This document shows positions 34,201-45,562 of a DNA stretch of 64,000 bases, one piece after another. This DNA is from Calendula officinalis (lineage: Eukaryota; Streptophyta; Magnoliopsida; Asterales; Asteraceae), in contig OY970829.1 in the NCBI GenBank assembly GCA_963853835.1, positions 34,126,020-34,190,019 on the forward strand. The letters are read 5' to 3'. Position numbers and translations under genes: made by a program. How positions within the stretch are numbered: position 1 is the first letter of the stretch; every line of letters begins with the position of its first letter. The notes beneath the pieces are model-generated. The model was given only the letters and a program-made list of their open reading frames with translations. It was not told where the DNA came from and did not search any database.

Positions 34201-34279
34201 AGGGGTGCAACACGACAACTTCCCAGGGGGTCACCCATCTGATGGGATCCGGTGCATTAGTGGTGGTATGATCGGACCC
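34201..34279 (-). pseudogene. Truncated 5S rRNA (41-nt internal deletion), copy 99
   Basis: Only 79 nt remain. RNA nt 42-82 (or 41-81, the ends are ambiguous) are missing, taking the A box, intermediate element and start of box C, so neither transcription nor folding should be normal. C105G, C104T, G17C, G5C. Upstream promoter and terminator remain. Eight copies share this deletion, so it was made once and multiplied. Confidence 0.92.
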
Positions 34280-34512
34280 GAAATATGTCCCGCTCTTTAT
34301 TATCTTATACACCAACAGTGTTGCATGCTAGGAAGGCTAAACATGTGCTAAGGAGCCAAACGGCCCAACCGTGCGCCACCCGCCGTCTCCTAGCCCCGGC
34401 AGGCCCACGTCCCCACGCCCTCCCCCCCGCACGCCCGTCCCCTTGTTCACGCACCACCCACGGTCGCAACCGTGACCACACCGGGACGCAGGGGAAAAAA
34501 CGAAACAAAAAG

Positions 34513-34632
34513 AGGGGTGCAACACGAGGACTTCCCAGGGGGTCACCCATCCTAGTACTACTCTCGCCCAAGCACGCTTAACTGCGGAGTTCTGATGGGA
34601 TCCGGTGCATTAATGCTGGTATGATCGCACCG
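34513..34632 (-). rRNA. 5S rRNA, copy 100
   Basis: Full length. C20T, G1C; matches copy 95 at +1718 bp. Confidence 0.93.
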
Positions 34633-34865
34633 GAAATATGTCCCGCTCTTTATTATCTTATACACCAACAGTGTTGCATGCTAGGAAGGCTAAACATGTG
34701 CTAAGGAGCCAAACGGCCCAACCGTGCGCCACCCGCCGTCTCCGAGCCCCGGCAGGCCCACGTTCCCAGGCCCTCCCCCGCACACCCGTCCCCTTGTTCA
34801 CGCACCACCCACGGTCACAACCGTGACTACCCCGGGACGCAGGGGGAAAAAAACGAAACAAAAAG

Positions 34866-34985
34866 AGGGGTGCAACACGAGGACTTCCCAGGGGGTCACC
34901 CATCCTAGTACTACTCTCGCCCAAGCACGTTTAACTGCGGAGTTCTGATGGGATCCGGTGCATTAGTGCTGGTATGATCGCACAC
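34866..34985 (-). rRNA. 5S rRNA, copy 101
   Basis: Full length. G56A (A box), G2T; matches copy 96. Confidence 0.93.
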
Positions 34986-35215
34986 AAAATATGTCCCGCT
35001 CTTTATTATCTTATACACCAACAGTGTTGCATGCTAGAAGGCTAAACATGTGCTAAGGAGCCAACGGCCCAACCGTGCGCCACCCGCCGTCTCCTAGCCC
35101 CGGCAGGCCCACGTCCCCACGCCCTCCCCCGCACACCCGTCCCCTTGTTCACGCACCACCCACGGTCGCAACCGTGACCACCCCGGGACGCAGGGGAAAA
35201 AAACAAAACAAAAAG

Positions 35216-35335
35216 AGGGGTGCAACACGAGGACTTCCAAGGGGGTCACCCATCCTAGTACTACTCTCGCCCAAGCACGCTTAACTGCGGAGTTCTGATG
35301 GGATCCGGTGCATTAGTGCTGGTATGATCGGACCC
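35216..35335 (-). rRNA. 5S rRNA, copy 102
   Basis: Full length. G97T, G5C; like copy 97 but without A69T. Confidence 0.93.
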
Positions 35336-35567
35336 GAAATATGTCCCGCTCTTTATTATCTTATACACCAACAGTGTTGCATGCTAGGAAGGCTAAACAT
35401 GTGCTAAGGAGCCAAACGGCCCAACCGCGCGCCACCCGCCGTCTCCTAGCCCCGGCAGGCCCACGTCCCCACGCCCTCCCCCGCACGCCCGTCCCATTGT
35501 TCACGCACCACCCACGGTCGCAACCGTGACCACCCCGGAACGTAGGGGAAAAAAACGAAACAAAAAG

Positions 35568-35687
35568 AGGGGTGCAACACGAGGACTTCCCAGGGGGTCA
35601 CCCATCCTAGTACTACTCTCGCCCAAGCACGCTTAACTGCGGAGTTCTGATGGGAACCGGTGCATTAGTGCTGGTATGATGGCACCC
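35568..35687 (-). rRNA. 5S rRNA, copy 103
   Basis: Full length. A32T, G7C; matches copy 98. Confidence 0.93.
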
Positions 35688-35917
35688 GAAATATGTCCCG
35701 CTCTTTATTATCTTATACACCAACAGTGTTGCATGCTAGGAAGGCTAAACATGTGCTAAGGAGCCAAACGGCCCAACCGTGCGCCACCCGCCGTCTCCTA
35801 GCCCCGGCAGGCCCACGTTCCCACGCCCTCCCCCGCACGCCCGTCCCTTGTTCACGCACCACCCACGGTCGCAACCGTGACCACCCCGGGACGCAGGGGA
35901 AAAAACGAAACAAAAAG

Positions 35918-35996
35918 AGGGGTGCAACACGACAACTTCCCAGGGGGTCACCCATCTGATGGGATCCGGTGCATTAGTGCTGGTATGATCGGACCC
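35918..35996 (-). pseudogene. Truncated 5S rRNA (41-nt internal deletion), copy 104
   Basis: 79 nt; same deletion as 34201-34279, with C105G, C104T, G5C. Second copy of that pseudogene through the 1718-bp block duplication. Confidence 0.92.
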
Positions 35997-36229
35997 GAAA
36001 TATGTCCCGCTCTTTATTATCTTATACACCAACAGTGTTGCATGCTAGGAAGGCTAAACATGTGCTAAGGAGCCAAACGGCCCAACCGTGCGCCACCCGC
36101 CGTCTCCTAGCCCCGGCAGGCCCACGTCCCCACGCCCTCCCCCCCGCACGCCCGTCCCCTTGTTCACGCACCACCCACGGTCGCAACCGTGACCACACCG
36201 GGACGCAGGGGAAAAAACGAAACAAAAAG

Positions 36230-36349
36230 AGGGGTGCAACACGAGGACTTCCCAGGGGGTCACCCATCCTAGTACTACTCTCGCCCAAGCACGCTTAACT
36301 GCGGAGTTCTGATGGGATCCGGTGCATTAGTGCTGGTATGATCGCACCC
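36230..36349 (-). rRNA. 5S rRNA, copy 105
   Basis: Full length, identical to the window consensus. Upstream flank ATGACCC changes -9. Confidence 0.95.
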
Positions 36350-36581
36350 GAAATATGACCCGCTCTTTATTATCTTATACACCAACAGTGTTGCATGCTA
36401 GGAAGGCTAAACATGTGCTAAGGAGCCAAACGGCCCAACCGTGCGCCACCCGCCGTCTCCTAGCCCCGGCAGGCCCACGTCCCCACGCCCTCCCCCGCAC
36501 GCCCGTCCCCTTGTTCACGCACCGCCCACGGTCGTAACCGTGACCACCCCGGGACGCAGGGGAAAAAGACGAAACAAAAAG

Positions 36582-36701
36582 AGGGGTGCAACACGAGGAC
36601 TTCCCAGGGAGTCACCCATCCTAGTACTACTCTCGCCCAAGCACACTTAACTGCGGAGTCCTGATGGGATCCGGTGCATTAGTGCTGGTATGATCGCACC
36701 C
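36582..36701 (-). rRNA. 5S rRNA, copy 106
   Basis: Full length. C92T, C57T (A box), A42G. Confidence 0.93.
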
Positions 36702-36933
36702 GAAATATGACCCGCTCTTTATTATCTTACACACCAACAGTGTTGCATGCTAGGAAGGCTAAACATGTGCTAAGGGCCCAAACGGCCCAACCGTGCGCCA
36801 CCCGCCGTCTCCTAGCCCGGCAGGCCCACGTCCCCACGCCCTCCCCCGCACGCTCGTCCCCTTTTTCACGCACCACCCACGGTCGCAACCTCTACCACCC
36901 CGGGACGCATGGGAAAAAAAACGAAACAAAAAG

Positions 36934-37053
36934 AGGGGTGCAACACGAGGACTTCCCAGGGGGTCAACCATCCTAGAACTACTCTCGCTCTAGCACGCTT
37001 AACTGCGGAGTTCTGATGGGATCCGGTGCATTAGTGCTGGTATGATCGGACCC
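36934..37053 (-). rRNA. 5S rRNA, copy 107
   Basis: Full length. G87T (box C), A77T, G65A, T63A (A box), G5C. Heavily changed and probably weak or silent. Confidence 0.91.
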
Positions 37054-37284
37054 GAAATATGTCCCGCTCTTTATTATCTTATACACCAACAGTGTTGCAT
37101 GCTAGGAAGGCTAAACATGTGCTAAGGAGCCAAACGGCCCAACCGTGCGCCACCCGCCGTCTCCTAGCCCCGGCAGGCCCACGTCCCCACGCCCTCCCCC
37201 GCACGCCCGTCCCCTTGTTCACGCACCACCCACGGTCGCAACCGTGACCACCCCGGGACGCAGGGGAAAAAACGAAATAAAAAG

Positions 37285-37404
37285 AGGGGTGCAACACGAG
37301 GACTTCCCAGGAGGTCACCCATCCTAGTACTACTCTCGCCCAAGCACGCTTAACTGCGGATTTCTGATGGGATCCGGTGCATTAGTGCTGGTATGATCGC
37401 ACAA
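37285..37404 (-). rRNA. 5S rRNA, copy 108 (T93 form)
   Basis: Full length. T93; C44A, G2T, G1T, so the 5' end starts TTG. Confidence 0.92.
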
Positions 37405-37636
37405 GAAATATGTCCCGCTCTTTATTATCTTATACACCAACAGTGTTGCATGCTAGGAAGGCTAAACATGTGCTAAGGAGCCAAACGGCCCAACCGTGCG
37501 CCACCCGCCGTCTCCTAGCCCCGGCAGGCCCACGTCCCCACGCCCTCCCCCGCACGCCCGTCCCCTTGTTCACGCACCACCCACGGTCGCAACCGTGACC
37601 ACCCCGGGACGCAGGGGAAAAAAACGAAACAAAAAG

Positions 37637-37756
37637 AGGCGTGCAACACGAGGACTTCCCAGGGGGTAACCCATCCTAGTACTACTCTCGCCCAAGCACG
37701 CTTAACTGCGGAGTTCTGATGGGATCCGGTTCATTAGTGCTGGTATGATCGGACCC
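37637..37756 (-). rRNA. 5S rRNA, copy 109
   Basis: Full length. C117G, G89T (box C), C26A, G5C. Confidence 0.92.
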
Positions 37757-37988
37757 GAAATATGTCCCGCTCTTTATTATCTTATACACCAACAGTGTTG
37801 CATGCTAGGAAGGCTAAACATGTGCTAAGGAGCCAAACGGCCCAACCGTGCGCCACCCGCCGTCTCCTAGCCCCGGCAGGCCCACGTCCCCACGCCCTCC
37901 CCCGCACGCCCGTCCCCTTGTTCACGCACCACCCACGGTCGCAACCGTGACCACCCCGGGACGCAGGGGAAAAAAACGAAACAAAAAG

Positions 37989-38108
37989 AGGGGTGCAACA
38001 CGAGGACTTCCCAGGGGGTCACCCATCCTAGTACTACTCTCGCCCAAGCACGCTTAACTGCGGAGTTCTGATGGGATCCGGTGCATTAGTGCTGGTATGA
38101 TCGCACCA
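37989..38108 (-). rRNA. 5S rRNA, copy 110
   Basis: Full length. G1T only. Confidence 0.95.
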
Positions 38109-38339
38109 GAAATATGTCCCGCTCTTTATTATCTTATACACCAACAGTGTTGCATGCTAGGAAGGCTAAACATGTGCTAAGGAGCCAAACGGCCCAACCG
38201 TGCGCCACCCGCCGTCTCCTAGCCCCGGCAGGCCCACGTTCCCACGCCCTCCCCCGCACGCCCGTCCCTTGTTCACGCACCACCCACGGTCGCAACCGTG
38301 ACCACCCCGGGACGCAGGGGAAAAAAACGAAACAAAAAG

Positions 38340-38418
38340 AGGGGTGCAACACGACGACTTCCCAGGGGGTCACCCATCTGATGGGATCCGGTGCATTAGT
38401 GCTGGTATGATCGGACCC
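38340..38418 (-). pseudogene. Truncated 5S rRNA (41-nt internal deletion), copy 111
   Basis: 79 nt; the shared deletion with C105G and G5C. Confidence 0.92.
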
Positions 38419-38649
38419 GAAATATGTCCCGCTCTTTATTATCTTATACACCAACAGTGTTGCATGCTAGGAAGGCTAAACATGTGCTAAGGAGCCAAAC
38501 GGCCCAACCGTGCGCCACCCGGCGTCTCCTAGCCCCGGCAGGCCCACGTCCCCACGCCCTCCCCCGCACGCCCGTCCCCTTGTTCACGCACCACCCACGG
38601 TCGCAACCGTGACCACCCCGGGACGCAGGGGAAAAAACGAAATAAAAAG

Positions 38650-38769
38650 AGGGGTGCAACACGAGGACTTCCCAGGAGGTCACCCATCCTAGTACTACTC
38701 TCGCCCAAGCACGCTTAACTGCGGAGTTCTGATGGGATCCGGTGCATTAGTGCTGGTATGATCGTACCC
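38650..38769 (-). rRNA. 5S rRNA, copy 112 (T93 form)
   Basis: Full length. T93; G5A. Flank ATATATCCC. Confidence 0.93.
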
Positions 38770-38870
38770 GAAATATATCCCGCTCTTTATTATCTTATAC
38801 ACCAACAGTGTTGCATGCTAGGAAGGCTAAACATGTGCTAAGGAGCCAAACGGCCCAACCGTGCGCCACC

Positions 38871-38900
38871 CGCCGTCTCCTTGTTCACGCACCACCCACG
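38871..38900. other. 50-bp spacer deletion junction
   Basis: CGTCTCC runs straight into TTGTTCACG. About 50 bp of the GC-rich core (from TAGCCCCGGC to GCCCGTCCCC in neighbours) are missing. CGTCTCC and CGTCCCC at the deletion ends suggest slippage or exchange at a short direct repeat. It yields the shortest unit with a complete gene, 301 bp. Confidence 0.88.
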
Positions 38901-38950
38901 GTCGCAACCGTGACCACCCCGGGACGCAGGGGAAAAAACGAAACAAAAAG

Positions 38951-39070
38951 AGGGGTGCAACACGAGGACTTCCAAGGGGGTCACCCATCCTAGTACTACT
39001 CTCGCCCAAGCACGCTTAACTGCGGAGTTCTGATGGGATCCGGTGCATTAGTGCTGGTATGATCGCACCG
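38951..39070 (-). rRNA. 5S rRNA, copy 113
   Basis: Full length. G97T, G1C. Its unit is only 301 bp because of a 50-bp spacer deletion. Confidence 0.93.
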
Positions 39071-39301
39071 GAAATATGTCCCGCTCTTTATTATCTTATA
39101 CACCAACAGTGTTGCATGCTAGGAAGGCTAAACATGTGCTAAGGAGCCAAACGGCCCAACCGTGCGCCACCCGCCGTCTCCGAGCCCCGGCAGGCCCACG
39201 TTCCCACGCCCTCCCCCGCACACCCGTCCCCTTGTTCACGCACCACCCACGGTCGCAACCGTGACCACCCCAGGACGCAGGGGAAAAAACGAAACAAAAA
39301 G

Positions 39302-39421
39302 AGGGGTGCAACACGAGGACTTCCAAGGGGGTCACCCATCCTAGTACTACTCTCGCCCAAGCACGCTTAACTGCGGAGTTCTGATGGGATCCGGTGCATT
39401 AGTGCTGGTATGATCGCACCC
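39302..39421 (-). rRNA. 5S rRNA, copy 114
   Basis: Full length. G97T only. Confidence 0.95.
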
Positions 39422-39653
39422 GAAATATGTCCCGCTCTTTATTATATTATACACCAACAGTGTTGCATGCTAGGAAGGCTAAACATGTGCTAAGGGCCCA
39501 AACGGCCCAACCGTGCGCCACCCCCCGTCTCCTAGCCCCGGCAGGCCCACGTCGCTACGCCCTCCCCCGCACACTCGTCCCCTTGTTCACGCACCACCCA
39601 CGGTCGCAACCGTGACCACCCCGGGACGCAGGGAAAAAAAGCGAAACAAAAAG

Positions 39654-39773
39654 AGGGGTGCAACACGAGGACTTCCAAGGGGGTCACCCATCCTAGTACT
39701 ACTCTCGTCCAAGCACGCTTAACTGCGGAGTTCTGATGGGATCCGATGCATTAGTGCTGGTATGATCGCACCC
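39654..39773 (-). rRNA. 5S rRNA, copy 115
   Basis: Full length. G97T, G66A, C28T; like the 121-nt copies but without the extra C. Confidence 0.93.
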
Positions 39774-39990
39774 GAAATATGTCCCGCTCTTTATTATCTT
39801 ATACACCAACAGTGTTGCATGCTAGGAAGGCTAAACATGTGCTAAGGAGCCAAACGGCCCAACCGTGCGCCACCCGCCGTCTCCTAGCCCCGGCAGGCTC
39901 ATGTTCCCACGCCCGTCTCCTTGTTCACGCACCACCCACGATCGCAACCGTGACCACCCCGGGACGCAGGGGAAAAAACGAAACAAAAAG

Positions 39991-40110
39991 AGGGGTGCAA
40001 CACGAGGACTTCCCAGGGGGTCACCCATCCTAGTACTACTCTCGCCCAAGCACGCTTAACTGCGGAGTTCTGATGGGATCCGGTGCATTAGTGCTGGTAT
40101 GATCGCACCG
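39991..40110 (-). rRNA. 5S rRNA, copy 116
   Basis: Full length. G1C only. 337-bp unit. Confidence 0.95.
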
Positions 40111-40343
40111 GAAATATGTCCCGCTCTTTATTATCTTATACACCAACAGTGTTGCATGCTAGGAAGGCTAAACATGTGCTAAGGAGCCAAACGGCCCAAC
40201 CGTGCGCCACCCGCCGTCTCTGAGCCCCGGCAGGCCCACGTTCCCAGGCCCTCCCCCGCACACCCGTCCCCTTGTTCACGCACCACCCACGGTCACAACC
40301 GTGACTACCCCGGGACGCAGGCGGGAAAAAACGAAACAAAAAG

Positions 40344-40463
40344 AGGGGTGCAACACGAGGACTTCCCAGGTGGTCACCCATCCTAGTACTACTCTCGCCC
40401 AAGCACGCTTAACTGCGGAGTTCTGATGGGATCCGGTGCATTAGTGCTGGTATGATCGCACAC
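40344..40463 (-). rRNA. 5S rRNA, copy 117
   Basis: Full length. A at position 93 (unique here), G2T; -1 base T. Confidence 0.93.
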
Positions 40464-40693
40464 AAAATATGTCCCGCTCTTTATTATCTTATACACCAAC
40501 AGTGTTGCATGCTAGAAGGCTAAACATGTGCTAAGGAGCCAACGGCCCAACCGTGCGCCACCCGCCGTCTCCTAGCCCCGGCAGGCCCACGTCCCCACGC
40601 CCTCCCCCGCACACCCGTCCCCTTGTTCACGCACCACCCACGGTCGCAACCGTGACCACCCCGGGACGCAGGGGAAAAAAACGAAACAAAAAG

Positions 40694-40813
40694 AGGGGTG
40701 CAACACGAGGACTTCCAAGGGGGTCACCCATCCAAGTACTACTCTCGCCCAAGCACGCTTAACTGCGGAGTTCTGATGGGATCCGGTGCATTAGTGCTGG
40801 TATGATCGGACCC
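40694..40813 (-). rRNA. 5S rRNA, copy 118
   Basis: Full length. G97T, A80T (box C edge), G5C. Confidence 0.93.
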
Positions 40814-41045
40814 GAAATATGTCCCGCTCTTTATTATCTTATACACCAACAGTGTTGCATGCTAGGAAGGCTAAACATGGGCTAAGGAGCCAAACGGCCC
40901 AACCGTGCGCCACCCGCCGTCTCCTAGCCCCGGCAGGCCCACGTCCCCACGCCCTCCCCCGCACACCCGTCCCCTTGTTCACGCACCACCCACGGTCGCA
41001 ACCGTGACCACCCCGGGACGCAGGGGAAAAAAACGAAACAAAAAG

Positions 41046-41165
41046 AGGGGTGCAACACGAGGACTTCCAAGGGGGTCACCCATCCAAGTACTACTCTCGC
41101 CCAAGCACGCTTAACTGCGGAGTTCTGATGGGATCCGGTGCATTAGTGCTGGTATGATCGGACCC
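41046..41165 (-). rRNA. 5S rRNA, copy 119
   Basis: Full length. G97T, A80T, G5C; single-unit twin of copy 118, with the spacer change CATGGGC also shared. Confidence 0.93.
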
Positions 41166-41397
41166 GAAATATGTCCCGCTCTTTATTATCTTATACACCA
41201 ACAGTGTTGCATGCTAGGAAGGCTAAACATGGGCTAAGGAGCCAAACGGCCCAACCGTGCGCCACCCGCCGTCTCCTAGCCCCGGCAGGCCCACGTCCCC
41301 ACGCCCTCCCCCGCACGCCCGTCCCATTGTTCACGCACCACCCACGGTCGCAACCGTGACCACCCCGGGACGTAGGGGAAAAAAACGAAACAAAAAG

Positions 41398-41517
41398 AGG
41401 GGTGCAACACGAGGACTTCCCAGGGGGTCACCCATCCTAGTACTACTCTCGCCCAAGCACGCTTAACTGCGGAGTTCTGATGGGATCCGGTGCATTAGTG
41501 CTGGTATGATGGCACCC
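41398..41517 (-). rRNA. 5S rRNA, copy 120
   Basis: Full length. G7C only. Confidence 0.94.
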
Positions 41518-41748
41518 GAAATATGTCCCGCTCTTTATTATCTTATACACCAACAGTGTTGCATGCTAGGAAGGCTAAACATGTGCTAAGGAGCCAAACG
41601 GCCCAACCGTGCGCCACCCGCCGTCTCCTAGCCCCGGCAGGCCCACGTTCCCACGCCCTCCCCCGCACGCCCGTCCCTTGTTCACGCACCACCCACGGTC
41701 GCAACCGTGACCACCCCGGGACGCAGGGGAAAAAAACGAAACAAAAAG

Positions 41749-41827
41749 AGGGGTGCAACACGACGACTTCCCAGGGGGTCACCCATCTGATGGGATCCGG
41801 TGCATTAGTGCTGGTATGATCGCACCC
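41749..41827 (-). pseudogene. Truncated 5S rRNA (41-nt internal deletion), copy 121
   Basis: 79 nt; the shared deletion with C105G. Unlike its sisters it has the consensus base at position 5, so its 5' part was exchanged. Confidence 0.92.
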
Positions 41828-42045
41828 GAAATATGTCCCGCTCTTTATTATATTATACACCAACAGTGTTGCATGCTAGGAAGGCTAAACATGTGCTAAG
41901 GAGCAAAACGACCCAACCGTCTCCTAGCCCCGGCAGGCCCATGTCCTCACGCCCTCCCCTGCACGCCCGTCCCCTTGTTCACGCACCAGCCACGGTCGCA
42001 ACCGTGACCACCCCGGGATGCAGGGGAAAAAAACGAAACAAAAAG

Positions 42046-42138
42046 AGGGGTGCAAAACGAGGACTTCCCAGGGGGTCACCCATCCTAGTACTACTCTCGC
42101 CCAAGCACGCTTAACTGCGGAGTTCTATGATCGCACCC
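42046..42138 (-). pseudogene. 5S rRNA lacking nt 13-39, copy 122
   Basis: 93 nt. A 27-nt deletion removes RNA nt 13-39 while the internal promoter region and upstream flank stay. G110T also present. It could still be transcribed but would lose loop A and helix II/III sequence. The only copy of this kind in the window. Confidence 0.9.
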
Positions 42139-42354
42139 GAAATATGTCCCGCTCTTTATTATCTTATACACCAACAGTGTTGCATGCTAGGAAGGCTAAA
42201 CATGTGCTAAGGGGCCAAACGGCCTAACCGTGCACCACCCGCCGTCTTCTAGCCACGGCAGGCCCACGTCCCCACGCCCTCCCCCGCACGCTCGTCCCCT
42301 TGTCACGCACCACCCACGGTCGCAACCGTGACCACTTCGGGACGCAGGGAAAAA

Positions 42355-42446
42355 AACGAAACAAAAAGAGGGGTGCAACACGAAGACTTCCCAGGGGGTC
42401 AACGAAACAAAAAGAGGGGTGCAACACGAAGACTTCCCAGGGGGTC
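42355..42446. repeat. 46-bp tandem duplication across a gene 3' end
   Basis: 42355-42400 and 42401-42446 are the same 46 bp: terminator region plus the 3' end of the 5S gene, both with C105T. It gives the longest unit of the window (396 bp) and sits right after the 5'-deleted gene at 42046-42138. Confidence 0.92.
42369..42400 (-). pseudogene. 5S rRNA 3'-end fragment
   Basis: Only the last 32 nt of a gene (RNA nt 89-120), part of a 46-bp direct duplication whose second copy belongs to the full gene at 42415-42534. Confidence 0.9.
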
Positions 42447-42534
42447 ACCCATCCTAGTACTACTCTCGCCCAAGCACGCTTAACTGCGGAGTTCTAATGG
42501 GATCCGGTGCATTAGTGCTGGTATGATCGCACCC
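42415..42534 (-). rRNA. 5S rRNA, copy 123
   Basis: Full length. C105T, C39T. Followed on its 3' side by the duplicated 3' fragment, so a transcript would meet the normal CT5 terminator first. Confidence 0.93.
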
Positions 42535-42753
42535 GAAATATGTCCCGCTCTTTATTATCTTATACACCAACAGTGTTGAATGCTAGGAAGGCTAAACATG
42601 TGCTAAGGAGCAAAACGACCCAACCGTCTCCTAGCCCCGGCAGGCCCACGTCCTCACGCCCTCCCCCGCACGCCCGTCCCCTTGTTCACGCACCACTCAC
42701 GGTCGCAACCGTGACCACCCCGGGACGCAGGGGGAAAAAAACGAAACAAAAAG

Positions 42754-42873
42754 AGGGGTGCAAAACGAGGACTTCCCAGGGGGTCACCCATCCTAGTACT
42801 ACTCTCGCCCAAGCACGCTTAACTGAGGAGTTCTGATGGGATCCGGTGCATTAGTGCTGGTATGATCGCACCC
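42754..42873 (-). rRNA. 5S rRNA, copy 124
   Basis: Full length. G110T, G48T; -1 base T. Unit with the 14-bp spacer deletion. Confidence 0.93.
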
Positions 42874-43105
42874 AAAATATGTCCTGCTCTTTTTTATCTT
42901 ATACACCAACAGTGTTGCATGCTAGGAAGGCTAAACATGTGCTAAGGGGCCAAACGGCCCAACCGTGCGCCACCCGCCGTCTCCTAGCCCCGACAGGCCC
43001 ACGTCCCCACGCCGTCCCCCGCACGCTCGTCCCCTTGTTCACGCACCACCCACGGTCGCAACTGTGACCACCCCGGGACGCAGGGGAAAAAAACGAAACA
43101 AAAAG

Positions 43106-43225
43106 AGAGGCGCAACACGAGGACTTCGCAGGGGGTCACCCATCCTAGTACTACTCTCGCCCAAGCACGCTTAACTGCGGAGTTCTGATGGGATCCGGTG
43201 CATTAGTGCTGGTATGATCGCACCC
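43106..43225 (-). rRNA. 5S rRNA, copy 125
   Basis: Full length. C118T, A115G, G98C; matches copy 87. Confidence 0.93.
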
Positions 43226-43458
43226 GAAATATGTCCCGCTCTTTATTGTCTTATACACCAACCGTGTTGCATGCTAGGATGGCTAAACATGTGCTAAGGA
43301 GCCAAACGACCCAACCGTGCGCCACCCGCCGTCTCCTAGCCCCGGCAGGCCCACGTTCCCACGCCCTCCCCCGCACGCCCGTCCCCTTGTTCACGCACCA
43401 CCCACGGTCGCAACCGTGACCACCCCGGGACGCAGGGGAAAAAAAACGAAACAAAAAG

Positions 43459-43578
43459 AGGGGTGCAACACGAGGACTTCCCAGGGGGTCACCCATCCTA
43501 GTACTACTCTCGCCCAAGCACGCTTAACTGCGGAGTTCTGATGGGATCCGGTGCATTAGTGCTGGTATGATCGCACCC
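43459..43578 (-). rRNA. 5S rRNA, copy 126
   Basis: Full length, identical to the window consensus. Confidence 0.96.
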
Positions 43579-43809
43579 GAAATATGTCCCGCTCTTTATT
43601 ATCTTATACACCAACAGTGTTGCATGCTAGGAAGGCTAAACATGTGCTAAGGAGCCAAACGGCCCAACCGTGCGCCACCCCCCGTCTCCTAGCCCCGGCA
43701 GGCCCACGTCCCCACGCCCTCCCCCGCACGCTCGTCCCATTGTTCACGCACCACCCACGGTCGCAACCGTGACCACTTCGGGACGCAGGGAAAAAAACGA
43801 AACAAAAAG

Positions 43810-43928
43810 AGGGGTGCAACACGAGGACTTCCCTGGGGTCACCCATCCTAGTACTACTCTCGCCCAAGCACGCTTAACTGCGGAGTTCTGATGGGATCCG
43901 ATGCCTTAGTGCTGGTATGACCGCACCG
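43810..43928 (-). rRNA. 5S rRNA, copy 127 (119 nt)
   Basis: One-base loss at RNA nt 91-96 with T96A; C28T, T24G, A8G, G1C. Confidence 0.91.
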
Positions 43929-44157
43929 ACATATGTCCCGCTCTTTATTATCTTATACACCAACAGTGTTGCATGCTAGGAAGGCTAAACATGTGCTAAG
44001 GGGCCAAACGGCCCAACCGTGCGCCACCCCCCGTCTCCTAGCCCCGGCAGGCCCACGTCGCCACGCCCTCCCCCGCACGCTCGTCCCTTTGTTCACGCAC
44101 CACCCACGGTCGCAAGCGTGACCACTTCGGGACGCAGGGAAAAAACGAAACAAAAAG

Positions 44158-44277
44158 AGGGGTGCAACACGAGGACTTCCCAGGGGGTCACCCATCCTAG
44201 TAGTACTCTCGCCCAAGCACGCTTAACTGCTGAGTTCTGATGGGATCCGATGCAATAGTGCTGGTATGATAGCACCC
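44158..44277 (-). rRNA. 5S rRNA, copy 128
   Basis: Full length. G75C, C47A, C28T, A23T, G7T. Confidence 0.92.
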
Positions 44278-44509
44278 GAAATATGTCCCGCTCTTTATTC
44301 TCTTATACACCAACAGTGTTGCATGCTAGAAAGGCTAAACATGTGCTAAGGAGCCAAACGGCCCAACCGTGCGCCACCCCCCGTCTCCTAGCCCCGACAG
44401 GCCCACGTCCCCACGCCCTCCCCCGCACGCTCGTCCCCTTGTTCACGCACCACCCACGGTCGCAACTGTGACCACCCCGGGACGCAGGGGAAAAAAACGA
44501 AACAAAAAG

Positions 44510-44629
44510 AGAGGCGCAACACGAGGACTTCGCAGGGGGTCACCCATCCTAGTACTACTCTCGCCCAAGCACGCTTAACTGCGGAGTTCTGATGGGATCC
44601 GGTGCATTAGTGCTGGTATGATCGCACCC
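44510..44629 (-). rRNA. 5S rRNA, copy 129
   Basis: Full length. C118T, A115G, G98C; matches copy 125 at +1404 bp. Confidence 0.93.
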
Positions 44630-44862
44630 GAAATATGTCCCGCTCTTTATTGTCTTATACACCAACCGTGTTGCATGCTAGGATGGCTAAACATGTGCTA
44701 AGGAGCCAAACGACCCAACCGTGCGCCACCCGCCGTCTCCTAGCCCCGGCAGGCCCACGTTCCCACGCCCTCCCCCGCACGCCCGTCCCCTTGTTCACGC
44801 ACCACCCACGGTCGCAACCGTGACCACCCCGGGACGCAGGGGAAAAAAAACGAAACAAAAAG

Positions 44863-44982
44863 AGGGGTGCAACACGAGGACTTCCCAGGGGGTCACCCAT
44901 CCTAGTACTACTCTCGCCCAAGCACGCTTAACTGCGGAGTTCTGATGGGATCCGGTGCATTAGTGCTGGTATGATCGCACCC
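44863..44982 (-). rRNA. 5S rRNA, copy 130
   Basis: Full length, identical to the window consensus. Confidence 0.96.
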
Positions 44983-45213
44983 GAAATATGTCCCGCTCTT
45001 TATTATCTTATACACCAACAGTGTTGCATGCTAGGAAGGCTAAACATGTGCTAAGGAGCCAAACGGCCCAACCGTGCGCCACCCCCCGTCTCCTAGCCCC
45101 GGCAGGCCCACATCCCCACGCCCTCCCCCGCACGCTCGTCCCATTGTTCACGCACCACCCACGGTCGCAACCGTGACCACTTCGGGACGCAGGGAAAAAA
45201 ACGAAACAAAAAG

Positions 45214-45332
45214 AGGGGTGCAACACGAGGACTTCCCTGGGGTCACCCATCCTAGTACTACTCTCGCCCAAGCACGCTTAACTGCGGAGTTCTGATGGGA
45301 TCCGATGCCTTAGTGCTGGTATGACCGCACCG
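45214..45332 (-). rRNA. 5S rRNA, copy 131 (119 nt)
   Basis: One-base loss with T96A; C28T, T24G, A8G, G1C; matches copy 127. Confidence 0.91.
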
Positions 45333-45562
45333 ACATATGTCCCGCTCTTTATTATCTTATACACCAACAGTGTTGCATGCTAGGAAGGCTAAACATGTGC
45401 TAAGGGGCCAAACGGCCCAACCGTGCGCCACCCCCCGTCTCCTAGCCCCGGCAGGCCCACGTCGCCACGCCCTCCCCCGCACGCTCGTCCCCTTGTTCAC
45501 GCACCACCCACGGTCGCAAGCGTGACCACTTCGGGACGCAGGGAAAAAAACGAAACAAAAAG

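Larger units (their letters stand above)
32915..36349. repeat. 1717/1718-bp five-unit block, tandem pair
   Basis: 32915-34632 and 34633-36349 repeat five units including the 79-nt pseudogene, the G56A gene and the spacer CCGGAACGTAGG. A few private changes distinguish the copies. Confidence 0.9.
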
